Source of the DNA: Chelonoidis abingdonii
Lineage: Eukaryota; Chordata; Testudines; Testudinidae
Direction: 5' to 3'
Assembly: GCF_003597395.2 (NCBI RefSeq)
Contig: NC_133769.1
Coordinates: 181,790,052-181,854,051, forward strand
DNA: 64,000 nucleotides
In this document: piece by piece, positions 25,409 to 35,982 of the stretch
Layout of the letters: each line of letters begins with the position of its first letter
How positions within the stretch are numbered: the first letter of the stretch is position 1
Position numbers and translations under genes: made by a program
Notes under the pieces: generated by a model
Told to the model about the DNA's origin: nothing
What the model saw: only the letters and a program-made list of their open reading frames with translations
Databases searched by the model: none

Positions 25409-26607
25409 TCATCCTAGAAGTCTGTTTCCCTCCCTCAGGTGAAGTCCATCCCAAGAGAACAGTCCTCTGTCCATGAATGCTTCCCAGTGGCCATACATCC
25501 CAAAGTCCTCCTTATAGCACCACTGCCCGAGCCATCTGTTGATCACCATAATCTTGTCACAACTTTGTTGCCCTTTCTAGGAACAAGCAGAATCCCACTG
25601 AAGATCACCTGAGCCTTGATTTCCTTAAGTGTTTTCCCCAGCCTGGCATAGTCTCCCTTGATACGTTCCAGCGAGAATCTAGCCGTATCATTCGTTCCCA
25701 CATGAAGGACAATCAGCGGATTCTTTCTCGCTCCTGTTAGAATCCTTTTCAGCCTCAGGTCCACATCCCGTATCTTAGCACCTGGCAGACAGCACACCCT
25801 TCTGTTCTCTGGATCAGCTCTAGTTACAGGCCTGTCTATCCTTGTCAGTAAGGAGTCCCCAATCACGTAGACCTGCCTTTTCCTGGTGATGGTGAGATTC
25901 TCTGGTCTATCCTCTGTTCCCTCTGTCTGCAAGTCCTCTCCATTTCTATTGTCCCTTGCAATCCTCTGCAACCCATCCCGTATCCTCCTGGGGCTCATAT
26001 TTGCTGTTGTTTTCTCCATTGACTCTTCCTCTCTTCCTATAGTTGTTCTTCTCTTCTTCCTTGCCCTCTCACCTTCAGTGACCACCTGCTGTGCCCCTTC
26101 TTCATTTTCCAACTCTGCAAACCTGTTCCTGAGTTCTATTTCTCCTTCACCAGCCCATCTTTTCCTCTGCCTGGTTCTCTTAGCCACATGCTTCCACCGT
26201 CCACTTTCCTCACCCAGTAGTCTCCCCTCAGAATTCTTTGGTCCTGCTTCCATCTGCAAGTCTGAGCTTTTCCCTTCAGCCGCCTCATGTCTTTGCTCCA
26301 TCATCCGCTCGAACCCCCTTCTAAACTTGACCAGAGTTTCCACCTGCATCTCCAGTCCTCGGATCTTTTCTTCCATCAGCTCTATCAGGCGATGCTTCAT
26401 GCAGATGAAACTCTTTTCAGTTACCCCTCCAGGATCATGCACATGCCGCAGCTTCCACATCCAGTCATCCTCATTGTGTCTTTTGCTATTGCCTCTGTAT
26501 CGGTCATAGCCTTCCCACCTAAAACCTGTTAGTCCAGGAAACACAAACCAAAGCAAACCACCACCACCTACAGCAAAACAAACCCCCAACAGGCACCAGA
26601 ACACCAA
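25409..26607 (-). pseudogene. CR1 ORF1 protein with SGNH esterase domain, frameshifted
   Basis: A 354-codon frame (26607 down to 25543) encodes CR1 ORF1. Residues 1-30 are hydrophobic, about 72-105 look like a coiled coil, and 110-230 are charged and basic. Residues 247-340 form an SGNH-type esterase: VYVIGDSLLTRID with GDS at 250-252 (catalytic serine block), LPGAKIRDVD, and VLHVGTNDTA with the GTND block at 304-307. The frame ends at TGA at 25543, but the adjacent frame continues to a stop at 25409-25411 and holds the expected D-x-x-H catalytic pair near 25439-25450, so a single shift separates serine from histidine. CR1 ORF1 esterases are thought to assist the RNA particle. The opposite-strand 207-codon frame at 25886-26509 is a shadow. 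Confidence 0.85.
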
Positions 26608-26869
26608 CGGACACCACTCTCTCCCTTCACTAGCCTGTCAATTCCTCTGCCTAGGTCTTTAGTCTCCCCTGCAAACTCTCCTTGCAAACTCCCACTGAAA
26701 CTCCCCTGTTTACAGTTGTTTGATGGCTCCCGTGTCACTGCAGCTGTCCATGACAATGAGACAAAGAGCACGGTGTGGCCACGCACAATCAACTTCATTA
26801 ATTTGGGGGCTTGAGGTGAAATTAGATAAAGTCAACTTAATTTTATAGTGTAGACAAACCCAGACAGTC

Positions 26870-27690
26870 CAGAGTGGCTGGGTGCAGGCATGCAGCTTGG
26901 TGAAGAGCTCTGGGTGCAGGGGGGGGAATCTGGATGCACAGGGACTCAGTGTGGGATTCTGCATGCAGGGTGAATCGGACTCTGCAGGGAAGTCCAGGTG
27001 AATGTGGTTAGGGCTCTGGGGGTGGGGTTGTGTGCTGGGGGAGTGGAGTTTGATGTGGAGGAGCATCAAGGTGCAGCTGGTTGGGGCTCAGTGGGGTGGG
27101 GATCTGGGTGCAGGAGGCTCCTGATGCAGGGGGCTTGGCTTGGTGGGGTGGGGATTTGGGGAGGATCTGGGTGCAGAGGGCTCCTGATGAATTTAGGGGG
27201 AGTTCTGGGTGGGAGGAGGGGGTCCTTTCCTGCAACCAACCCTCATGCATGCAGACTCCCTTCACCTCACTGCCCCTCCTTCGTGCCCTCCCTCCCCTCC
27301 ACCTCCTGCCACTGCAGAGCAGAGCATCCTGCTATCAGGGGAAGTTTCTGGGGATTGATCTGACCCAGCCCCTACTCTGCAGGGGAGGGTGAGGAGGAAT
27401 TCCATTTCTGTCCTCCTCCTCCCCTCCCCCCCCGCCACCCAGCTGGAAATAATGTCCCTGAGCAGCCAAGGCATCCCCAGACCCCACGCCCCCAGTAATT
27501 TACCTCTCCCCTGGTTACTCAAACAGATGTGTGTGAGGTGCCCAGGAGGAGTGAGTTAGCACCGGTGCAGCTTTTCTTTGCTTCCCCACAGAAACCATTT
27601 TCTGCAAGGAAATAAAGATAACTGGGAGATGGGGGTCATTTTTCTGCTGTGCTGCAGTGGTGCAGAATTCCCCCAGGCGTAAAACTGTGT
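26870..27690. repeat. G-rich irregular minisatellite block
   Basis: From about 26885 to 27230 the plus strand repeats short units built from ggatctgggtgcag, ggggctcagtggggtgg and gggctcctgatg in irregular order, then becomes C/T-rich. The block ends near tgcagaattcccccaggcgt, a phrase I recall from other reptile repeats. Overlapping glycine- or proline-rich frames on both strands are artefacts of composition. It may be part of a non-autonomous transposon whose ends I cannot define. Confidence 0.6.
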
Positions 27691-28084
27691 TATACCAGCA
27701 GTGTGTGCACTTCTGTCATTTAAGGCTTGTCAGCATTTCTAGTATAAACCCATTTGTGAGCTTTCTAACCCAGCCACAAAGATTTGCTAGAGGCTAGACC
27801 TTGGAAACAAATTGACAGGCCAGAAGTACTTTCTAGTGCCTTATTTTCCATACCCTTTGAAGTTATTGTTTTAACTTTTTTTCATTAGAGAAATGTAGTA
27901 GTATGAAGCATTAAAAGATATGAGGGACTGGTCAGCACAATACTGCCTGATCAATGGCAGTCATTCAACACAGTGAACGCCATAATCTCTTCATAATATA
28001 CACTGAAGTATTTCCTGATGGTTTGTAGTGAACAGTACGCAACTGAAAGCTATTTGAAACTATCAAGATACTCTAATATTCAGG
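27691..28084. other. Unassigned spacer
   Basis: AT-rich interval between the minisatellite block and the SINE row; no feature seen. Confidence 0.5.
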
Positions 28085-28088
28085 CAGA

Positions 28089-28352
28089 ATCATAGAATAT
28101 CAGGGTTGGAAGGGACCTCAGCAGGTCAACCCCCTGCTCAGAACAGGATCAGTAATTACCCAGACAAATTTTCATGCCAGTTCCCTAAATGGCTCTTTTC
28201 AGCAGGTCAACCCCCTGCTCAGAACAGGATCAGTAATTACCCAGACAAATTTTCATGCCAGTTCCCTAAATGGCTCTTTCCAGCATTGAATTCATAATCC
28301 TGGGTTTAGCAGATCAATGCTCAAGCCAGTAAGCTATCCCTCCCTCCAAAAT
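28089..28352 (-). mobile_element. tRNA-derived SINE with internal duplication (copy 1 of 3)
   Basis: Read on the minus strand, a tRNA-like head (gggatagcttactggcttga, a diverged A box, then a B-box-like gaattcaatgctgg) leads into a body and a tail ending tgatattctatgattctg, the CR1 3' end used by the LINE machinery. This is the layout of the turtle Cry-I-type SINEs as I remember them. An 81-bp tandem duplication lies in the body. The promoter boxes are diverged and probably inactive. Confidence 0.75.
28119..28280. repeat. 81-bp tandem duplication, two units
   Basis: Units 28119-28199 and 28200-28280 match at every position I compared except the last base. As 81 is a multiple of three, a chance plus-strand frame here shows the same 27-residue string twice. 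The near identity contrasts with the divergence of the SINE around it, so the duplication is much younger than the insertion. Confidence 0.9.
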
Positions 28353-28540
28353 ATGGAGATATACCTATCTCATAAAACTGGAAGGGACTTTAGGTCATCA
28401 AGGCCAGTCCCCTGTCCTCACAGTGGGACCAAGTAATCTTCTTGACAGATTTTTTGCTCTAGATCACCTCCTCAAGCAGTGAACTTGCAACCCTGGGTTT
28501 AGGAGGCCAATGCTCAAACCACTGAGCTATCCCTCCCCCT
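28353..28540 (-). mobile_element. tRNA-derived SINE (copy 2 of 3)
   Basis: Minus-strand A box tagctcagtggtttgagca at 28511-28529 matches a tRNA A box with its D-loop surroundings. Downstream is a weak B box (gcaagttcactgc) and a tail with ggtatatctccatatttt instead of the tattctatgat tail of copy 1. This indicates a different SINE subfamily or tail variant. Confidence 0.75.
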
Positions 28541-28552
28541 CTAGTATAAAAG

Positions 28553-28732
28553 TATATGGAGATATGCCTAGCTCATGGAACTGGAAGGGACCCTGAATGG
28601 TAATTGAGGCCAGCCCCTGCCTTCACTAGCAGGACCAAGTACTGATTTTGGCCTAGATCCCTAAAGAGACCCCTCAATACTGACTTTAGCAGGCTAATGG
28701 GCAAACCACTGAGCTATCCCTCCCACCAACTG
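28553..28732 (-). mobile_element. tRNA-derived SINE (copy 3 of 3)
   Basis: The minus-strand head gggagggatagctcagtggt near 28705-28724 keeps the tRNA A box, while the B box region has decayed. The tail contains ccatgagctaggcatatctc and ends close to copy 2, so the three SINEs lie head to tail with almost no spacer. Confidence 0.75.
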
Positions 28733-29899
28733 AAAAAGTCGTAATAAGCCTGAATCATCTAATTATAGTAGCACTATGCAATGCAGCCAAAGTAAGATGA
28801 TTCATGTTTTAAAAAGTTAAGGAAACAAATTATCCACACGTCCATGCCATCAACAATATAACTGCCTTCAACTTATGATAGTGAGGATCAGGATTCTTTA
28901 GTATCACAGACATGACTTCGCATGAAACCATTTCTTTTAGCAGTCAAAAAATAATCATATATGCAGTATATCTTCCTTTTCCAGCAAATGTCACCTTCTA
29001 TACACAATTGCTGACAGTTCTTTGTATTCCTTTATAGTCAACATGTCAGCCCAAGGCATTCATGCCTTTCATGTAAGTGAACCCTTAGGAATACTAGTTA
29101 CGATAGCACCTGGAGTGAATGCTGGGTATAATAGACATTTTTATCCATTATATCCAGATTTCTCTTCATCATGGGAGAGGAGGATTTGAAAGAGTGTATA
29201 TGTAGGGGATCAAAATGGATGAAACTGCACAGTTGAAATTAAACTACCACTCAAAAGTTTGCCTGATAATTCTATCCGGATTTAAGTTCACTTTGTAGTC
29301 TGGATGCATGTTTTTTTTAATTATTAATTAATTATTATTATTATTTCTTGTTTGTATTTACCTTTTCAAGTTACTGGTATTACTAACAGGAGAGTTCTTA
29401 GTAAAACTGCCATATGATGGCTGATAGCTTTAACTTGGACAGCAAGTGAAAAACCAACTCTATTTGAATATGTCTGTTTTCGAGCTGAAGGTAATAAAAA
29501 CAACTCATTATATAATGACTTGGAAATTCAAAGTTAAGATTTCTCTTTAATTACAGCAGAAACACAAGAGGCAATACATGATATTGAGGTGCTGTTCCCT
29601 GAAAACAAATCTGAAATACTTCCAGTACTTGGAAAATTTTCCTTCTGTGTATGTAAGTGCCTGGAAGGTCCAGTACAGATTGCTAATAACTTTCCCTTAG
29701 AAGAGACATAGTGGGTCTCAGCATGATCATCTTGTCATTTGTTTTGACTAGATACTCATTCAAGATCTTGATCCAAGATGAGATAGAACTCTCGTAAATA
29801 TGATTCTCAGGAAGTATTTGAAATAATTTCCCCCACTCCCATTTTCCTTTTTGGCAGAAGAGATTTGCTTCCTTGTAGTTCTATTCCTTGCAATTTTCT
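28733..29899. other. AT-rich stretch without recognised features
   Basis: Nothing assignable was seen. A TTA/ATT-rich low-complexity patch lies at 29309-29348. Confidence 0.5.
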
Positions 29900-30717
29900 T
29901 CCTGATTATAGGGAACTTGAGAATCTTTTTAGGGGGAGAGGGTAGGCAGCAATTTGAAAGATTTTTGTAAACCTTTTCTTGCAGCTCCACTGAAACAATG
30001 CCCAGTGCTCAAGAACCACCACAACCACCATTCCAGAGGACATGCATCCGTGCTGATGATGGATTCTGCTCAATAACAATCCAAAACAGCGTGGACTAAT
30101 GCAGAAGGTTGATTTTCTTTTTTGGTGGTTCAGGTTCTGTAGTTTCTGGATAAGAGTGTTGCTCTTTTTAGACTTCTGAAAGCATGCTCCACACCTCATC
30201 CCTCTCAGATTTTAGAAGGAACTTCAGATTCGTAAACCTTGGGTTGAGTGCTGTAGCTATCTTTAGAAATCTTATATTGGAACTGCTTTGTGTTTTATCA
30301 AATCTGCAGTGAAAGTGTTCTTAAATCACACAATATAAAATGTAAACAAACATGTTTCTCTTAGCAAGTGCAGTTATGTAACCAAAAAAATCTTCATTTG
30401 TAAATTGCACTTTCACAATAAAGAGATTGCACTACAGTACTTGTATGAAGTGAATTGAAAAATACTATTTCTTTTGGCATTTTCACAATGCAAATATTTG
30501 TAACAAAAATATAAAGTGAGCACTGTACACTTTGTATTCTGTGTTGTAATTGAAATCAATATATTTAAAAATGTAGAAAAACATCCAAAAATATTTAATA
30601 AATTTCAGTTGATATTCTATTGTTGAAAGGGGTGATTTAAAACTGCAATTAAATTTTCTAATCGCAATTAATTTTTTTTAAATGCACGAGTTAACTGGGA
30701 TTAATCAATTAGCCCTA
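29900..30717 (-). mobile_element. Internally deleted hAT transposon
   Basis: On the minus strand the element opens at 30717 with TAGGGCT, followed by gattaatcccagttaactcg and a run of taattgcgattag-type repeats that mark one end of a known reptile and mammal hAT family as I remember it. It then runs through an AT-rich leader and jumps, near 30300, straight into the C-terminal half of the transposase. The N-terminal half of the gene is absent, so this is an internal-deletion derivative. The opposite end is not visible. Confidence 0.65.
29936..30310 (-). pseudogene. hAT transposase fragment
   Basis: A minus-strand frame, best read from about 30300 downwards, gives IRFLKIATALNPRFTNLK followed by a charged stretch containing KSERDEVWSMLSEV, which resembles the central and C-terminal part of a hAT transposase where the ALxPRF motif leads toward the dimerisation region. 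A stop directly follows SEV, and further indels scatter the remainder (EPEPPKKKINLL, then MDACPLEWW-like sequence) among frames. The family's catalytic N-terminal acidic residues are not present. It is a dead fragment and cannot act as a transposase. Confidence 0.6.
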
Positions 30718-31889
30718 AAATGTATTCCTTTTTACAGTGGCTTTAGCAATCTGCTACATTTGTAAACCACAAGGTGTTCTGATTAGCTTCTTGTTTCCTT
30801 TCCATATGCCCAAGCCACTCTCTCTTGTCTTCTCCTTTTATAAACTATTGCTTTTATTTCAATATTCTGTTGCACTGTAGAATGTGACTTTATAGTCACA
30901 TTAAAACAAAATCACAACATACAGTTAACTAGTTTTTCATACAACAGAAAGAGAATAAGGCCCATAAACAGAGGCACACAGAGGTCCAGTAGTGGGTCAA
31001 ATACCTCAACCTATAGCAGCTGCCCTCAAATTTTTAAAGGGTTTGCAATTTCAAGAGTTCTACCAGTATCCCCCACTTTAGGCATAGGGAATCTCTCTCA
31101 GTCTGGTAGAATCTTTAAAAGCAGAAGAAACTTTTAAGGCATGACCACTGTAATTGGTGCATCTTATACATCAGTTTAATTGAACCTTTCTAGCATTCAG
31201 CTAGTAGTATCTTCATTAACAATACAATACGGTCAACAAGAAATAGCATGGAATAGCCTGCAGCAAGTATTACAGTTTTTTAAAAAGTAGGAGGAAGGTA
31301 GTAAAGATATAGAAGGCACAGTGCAAACTTATAATGAACCTAAAAAGCACCACCACATGTCAAGTTGCCTATCCCCTTATGCTGAATCTATTCTACTAAA
31401 TGCTGCATTAGTGCAGATTTCAATTGCTGCAGGCATTCACAACTCATCCCTCCCCAAAATTACCTCCATTGAAATCTTTTCAAATACATTTTTTAGATAA
31501 AGTTTTTCTTTTCTGTGAGAATGCATGAATTCTATCCTAGAACTATGTTGCTCAATACACTGATAATTCTCCATGAATAACTAATAGTGTATATGCAAAT
31601 GACTAAGAATACACATCTGGCATATTGAGGTTCAATTTAGCAACAGTTTACATAACGCAAAGCAAACCTAAAAACAGCTTTTTATATGGTAATTGCTTGG
31701 CACGCCTACAAGACATTTTTTCTGGGAACTCCCACTCTCTCTTTATGGTAAAGCGAAACAGTTGTGTGTGCCCAACATTCACTTTCAGAATCCTCATAGG
31801 ATGCATATTTCAGAATACCCTTCATGCTTTTAATTGTTCCATTACAAGTCATTCAGACAGACTTTTGTTGTTTTGGGTAGGCTAAGGGA
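30718..31889. other. AT-rich stretch without recognised features
   Basis: Nothing assignable was seen. Confidence 0.5.
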
Positions 31890-32170
31890 TAATTCATGGG
31901 TGGATGGTGACCTGACCATGGGGGGAGGCTAGCCTCCAGCCCCTCCCTTTGAGCCCAAGGCCCCTCTCCTCCCCATCTGCCCTCCTCCCCCTCAGGAGCC
32001 CAGAGTAGCCCCACTGCTGGGCAGCCAGGGGGTTAGCCCCAGCCCCAGGGCTCCACACAGCGGTGCTCCTGGCCCCGGGGCACTGGGCGGCACAGCACCA
32101 GCACCAGCCGCCCTGAGCCCCATTGGGAGACAGACCAACCAGCCCCAGCAAGCCTGGGACAGTCAAGGCA
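31890..32170. repeat. GC-rich block, probable repeat fragment
   Basis: A sharp 280-base island of C/G-rich sequence in AT-rich surroundings, with a perfect 14-bp palindrome ggaggctagcctcc at 31924-31937. The composition resembles the GC-rich interiors of the hAT elements in this window, but I see no inverted ends or target duplication. A CpG island is a less likely reading because CpG is sparse. Confidence 0.35.
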
Positions 32171-32299
32171 TAGCAGTGAGTGCTCTGGTAACTACAGGAG
32201 GGGACCTGGCCTTGGGGAAGAGTATAGGTGGGGCCACACTAGGCTGTTTGGGAAGGCACAGGCTACTCTTGCCTATGATACCCACCATCCATGGAATAA

Positions 32300-32650
32300 T
32301 TGAAAGAACACAAGAATGGCCATACTGGGTCAGACCAATGGTCCATCTAGCCCAGTATCATGTCTTCTGAAGCACCTATTATTGGCCACTGTCAGAGGGT
32401 ATGAACAGGACAGGTAATCATCAACTGATCCATCCCCTAGATGCCCATTCCCAGCTTCTGGCAAACAGAGGCTAGGGACACTCTTCAGAGTATGGTTTTG
32501 CATCGCTGCCATCTTGGCTAACAGCCATTGATGGACCTATCCTCCATGAACTTACTTGGTCTTTTTCTGAACCCTGTTATAGTCTTGGCCTTCACAACAT
32601 CTTCTGGCAAAGAGTTCCACAGGATCCTGAAGGGCAACTTCATTGCCATG
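32300..32650 (-). mobile_element. CR1 LINE 3' fragment
   Basis: Plus-strand reading contains catactgggtcagaccaatg, gtccatctagcccagtatca and tgatggacctatcctccatg, the reverse complement of the CR1 3' UTR and gene end. It is 5'-truncated after about 350 bases. It belongs to the same subfamily as 14885-17200 and 8870-9210. Confidence 0.8.
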
Positions 32651-35234
32651 TTGATACATATATCTTATACTGTAATTTTCATTTGATTAATTTGCTAGTG
32701 AATATCGTGCACATGAAAAGTGCCAGGTTAATAGCTCTGAAGCCTGAAGTACTTCGTTAATTAACAGAACAGATACAGCTTTGGCACCAACAGCACAATC
32801 TTCTTGCAATGCTCCACCACGGATCTTGCTCCACACTAGCTATAAGAAACCAACACTTGATGTGAAAATCTTCAGTTCTTGCCTGTGAAAGTCTCAGTCA
32901 ATCTTTCATCTATCCACAGAGGCCACCAAATGTGGTGCCAATTAATGATAATTGTGATTCTTTTTTGTGATATGGAAACATGTCTACTAAGAACTGGATT
33001 AAAATAACCAACCAATTATGATATTTTACCTTCAAATGTTAGGTGCATGGTGACCTTTTAAAGTGATGCAGTAGCTGACCTTTAAGATGCAATCACCTTC
33101 ACCTTTGTTGTATATTTGCTCACACCACAGAACTATCATTTCCAAATTGCAGACATCTACCATATCTAAAAATACATCCTGCAACAGGATTAGTGTAAAA
33201 TGAAACCAATTTTCAAAAACCCTAAAATATTGGCTGTACACCTCTGTATTTCATTGTATTATCTAGAGTTTAAATGTATTACATGTTTGAAAATATACTG
33301 TAAGTTCAGACTGACTGCTGACAAACTAATAGGAAGAAAGCTTGAATTACACAAGAAAATTTTGTAAAATTAAAATTAGACTTGGAGTATATCTCTAACT
33401 TTATTAACATGAAAATCAATCTCTGAATGTTTTAAATAACAGATTGCAAATTAATCATTAAGATTTTGAAAAATGAAGACTCTACAATACTTTGCATACA
33501 TTACAGGTAACCTTTGACATGGCATTAGACTTGAACCTGGCTTTCAGTAAAACTACTTTTCAGCTTTAATTGATGAATTTACATCACCTTTATTGTTTAT
33601 AAAAGCTGTCACACATTCTTCCTTCATAAATCCCAGGAGGTTCATGTTAGGAAACTTCAAATAGCCCACCTAAAGTACTTGCATTCTGGTTACATGATCC
33701 AGGCATACTGTTTCACGGCTCAGCTAACTGAGCTTCAAAATAGATTGAGATTGATGTTTGAAGGATAACGACATTCAGTAAGGCTTATATAATATTTACA
33801 TTACTCTGTGTACATAGACAAACACTACTTTAACTTCTGCTTTTTTTTTTTTGCAGTATTTCAGTGCTAGGGAACACTGTAAGCTATTTGAAAGCATCAC
33901 ATATTTTAACAAACATTTGTTCAGTATTATTTTAAACCTAGACATTTACATTTTCCAAACAGCCAGCCAAATCAGTGCTTTATAAGAAACTTCATCACAA
34001 CCAAAGGATTAATGTGTCCCTTAGATTCTCTAGATATGTCAGTGGAGACCTGCAAGCTATCAACCATATTGAAGGTAGATACTATTGGTAATTAAATTTA
34101 GCAGGGAGAGCTCTGAGGCTCCACCTCACCAGCATACAATTTAAACCAGCATTTTAAATCCTACAATATATTAACTGCACCTTTTTTTTTTTAATTATTA
34201 TTAAATATCCTGGGTAGCCTTAAAAAAAAAAAAGTTATTTTGGAACTGAAAGGATAGGTTCATTTAACAGAGAAGTTTTTGGGTCCTACCATAATTGTGA
34301 CTTCAGTTTTTCTATGGTATGCTTCAGTCACCATACACGCCGAATGCTCTTTAATTTCATCCTTGGGTTGTGTACACATATCACTGGTATTTTTAGTACC
34401 ACTTTGAGTAAAAAAAAGATCTATTCCCTATGCCCTCATCTATCTGAAATTACCATTTTAAGGCTGATTAAAAGAGGATTAGTGCCAATGTTCTACTTAT
34501 TAGTCTGTGTCTTCAACTGGAACTGATGATGTAGTATTTGTCAATAACCAGTTCAGAGCCTTAAATTCCACAAAATGAAACCTTTACAATGGAGTCCATC
34601 TGCCTGAAGATTTTGAAGCAAGCTCCCATGTAGAGGAAAACCATCTATTATATGATGATACAAGCTTAAAGTGGCATGTATCACAGCTGTTTGATTACTG
34701 CTGGGAAGGTGACTTGCACCCTCCCACATAGTCCTCTATCAGAATCCAGCAGTGATGTATTGAATTTCTCTTCCTTTAGCATGATGATGGATTACCTCAA
34801 CATGATGTAGAAGAATGGCAGAGTCTGGGCTGAAATTAATTAACATCAGAACTAAACAATGCTGGAAGTGATCTGTACTGTGATTTGAGATCGATTTGAA
34901 TAGCCAGCAAAATACCTTTAAAACTTCTAATCAGCATAAATACGAACCATCAGTCTGGCTGGTTTGCCCAATGACACGGTGCATACCTCTCTAGCAACTG
35001 GAAATTCCAATTTAGGAAGCCAAATCAGGCAATCTAGGGTTCTGGCCAGAAAGCGTTGAAGTCAAAATTTATAACTAACTTTAAGCACTCCCATTTGAAA
35101 GGTTTGTCTTCAGCATTTCCTGGTCATATACTCAAGTTAAGTGATCTGCTTTTGCCTAACAAACAGCATTCCTTTCTGTCTACAGTTGGAATGGCATTGG
35201 CTCAAAATTTATGCCCCAATCCTGTAATTCAATC
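32651..35234. other. AT-rich stretch without recognised features
   Basis: Nothing assignable was seen; homopolymer T and A runs lie at 33841-33852, 34181-34191 and 34221-34233. Confidence 0.5.
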
Positions 35235-35242
35235 TGCTAGCC

Positions 35243-35974
35243 CAGGGAAGGGCAACTAAGACCTGCGGGTTTGATACAGCCTGTCAGGGCTGTCAATCTG
35301 GTCCGTGATATTGCCAGCCCCATGGCCCAGCAGGGCTAAGGCAGGCTCCCTGCCTGCCCTAGCCCCACGCCACTCCTGGAAGTGGCCAGCATCATATCCC
35401 TGTGGCTCCTGGGGACAAACGGAAGCGCAGAGGGCTCCATGCCCTGCCCTTGTCTGCAGGCACTGCTCCCTGCAGCTTCCATTGGCAAGGAACAGGGAAC
35501 CATGGCCAATGGGAGCTTCAGGGGTGGTACCCAGAGGCAAGGACAATGCACAGTGGAGCCACTTCCCCCATGTGCCACTGTTTGACATGCTGGTCACTTC
35601 CAGGAGTGGTGCGGGGCCAGGGCAGGCAGGGATCCTGCCTTACCCCGCTACGCGCCGCTGCCAACCTGTAGTTGCTTGAGGTAAGTGGTACCAGGCCAGA
35701 GCCCATACCCCAAACACCTTCTGCACCTCACGCCCCCTCCCTGAGCCCCTGCTGCACTCCGCACCCCCTGCCGCACCCCAACCCCCTGCCCTGAACTCCT
35801 TCCTGCACACCACACCCCTGCTGCACCCCAGCCCCTTGCTGAGCCCCTTCCTGCACACCGCACCCCCTCCAACACTCTGTACCCCAACCCCCATCCCAGC
35901 CTTATATTCATGGCCCTGCATACAAATTCCCCACCCAGATGTGGCCCTTGTGCCAAAAGGTTTGCCCATCCCTG
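35243..35974. mobile_element. GC-rich non-autonomous hAT element, 732 bp
   Basis: The ends are CAGGGAAGGGCAA and TTTGCCCATCCCTG, near-perfect inverted termini of hAT type. Flanks tgctagcc (35235-35242) and cactagcc (35975-35982) are an 8-bp duplication with two mismatches. The interior is GC-rich; from about 35720 to 35900 it is built of short irregular units such as gcaccccctgc and ccctgagcccctgct. No transposase motif is present, and the many overlapping frames over this block are chance. Confidence 0.85.
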
Positions 35975-35982
35975 CACTAGCC

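Larger units (their letters stand above)
21946..26750 (-). mobile_element. CR1 LINE, nearly full length, inside a Harbinger element
   Basis: About 4.8 kb on the minus strand. The left end is the CR1 3' UTR (plus-strand reading agactttaaggtcagaaggg, then atcatctagtctgacctcct); it is followed rightwards by reverse transcriptase (22.7-24.7 kb), endonuclease start (24.74-25.31 kb) and ORF1 with an esterase domain (25.41-26.61 kb). Most LINE copies are cut short at the 5' end, so retaining ORF1 is notable. A hAT element interrupts the reverse-transcriptase part, the endonuclease has an internal deletion and frames are broken throughout. The exact right end near 26.7-26.8 kb is uncertain. The 3' UTR is repeated at 60728-61100. 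Confidence 0.9.
21164..26866 (+). mobile_element. Harbinger-like DNA transposon split by a CR1 insertion
   Basis: The left part (about 21164-21945) opens with acctggtctatactacagaa and the right part (about 26750-26866) closes with ttatagtgtagacaaaccc. Read as reverse complement, the right end matches the left end as a diverged terminal inverted repeat of the PIF/Harbinger type. A Myb-like gene remnant lies in the left part. A CR1 LINE and, within that, a hAT element were inserted later. The words ccagag/tccagag occur on both flanks, but Harbinger usually makes a 3-bp duplication, so I do not rely on this. Confidence 0.65.

Noticed and set aside
25886..26509. 207-codon plus-strand frame
   Set aside because: It is antisense to the CR1 ORF1 protein with its esterase motifs; the serine/cysteine-rich translation has no domain.
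21153..26880. 7-bp target duplication (tccagag) for the outer Harbinger element
   Set aside because: The shared word is not placed symmetrically against the termini and Harbinger elements normally duplicate 3 bp, so it is probably chance.
26885..27230. Glycine-rich or proline-rich proteins
   Set aside because: Low-complexity translation of a G-rich minisatellite on both strands.
28119..28280. CRISPR-like repeat
   Set aside because: Only two adjoining units without spacers, in a vertebrate SINE.
28106..28297. Plus-strand frame with a repeated 27-residue string
   Set aside because: The repetition results from an 81-bp tandem duplication in a minus-strand SINE; it is not a repeat protein.
28285..28732. 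tRNA-like A and B boxes
   Set aside because: They are heads of SINEs with CR1-like tails, do not fold into a complete tRNA and lack a proper acceptor stem, so they are not called as tRNA genes.
31890..32290. CpG island or promoter
   Set aside because: GC-rich but with few CpG, no initiation motif and no nearby exon; a repeat fragment is more likely.
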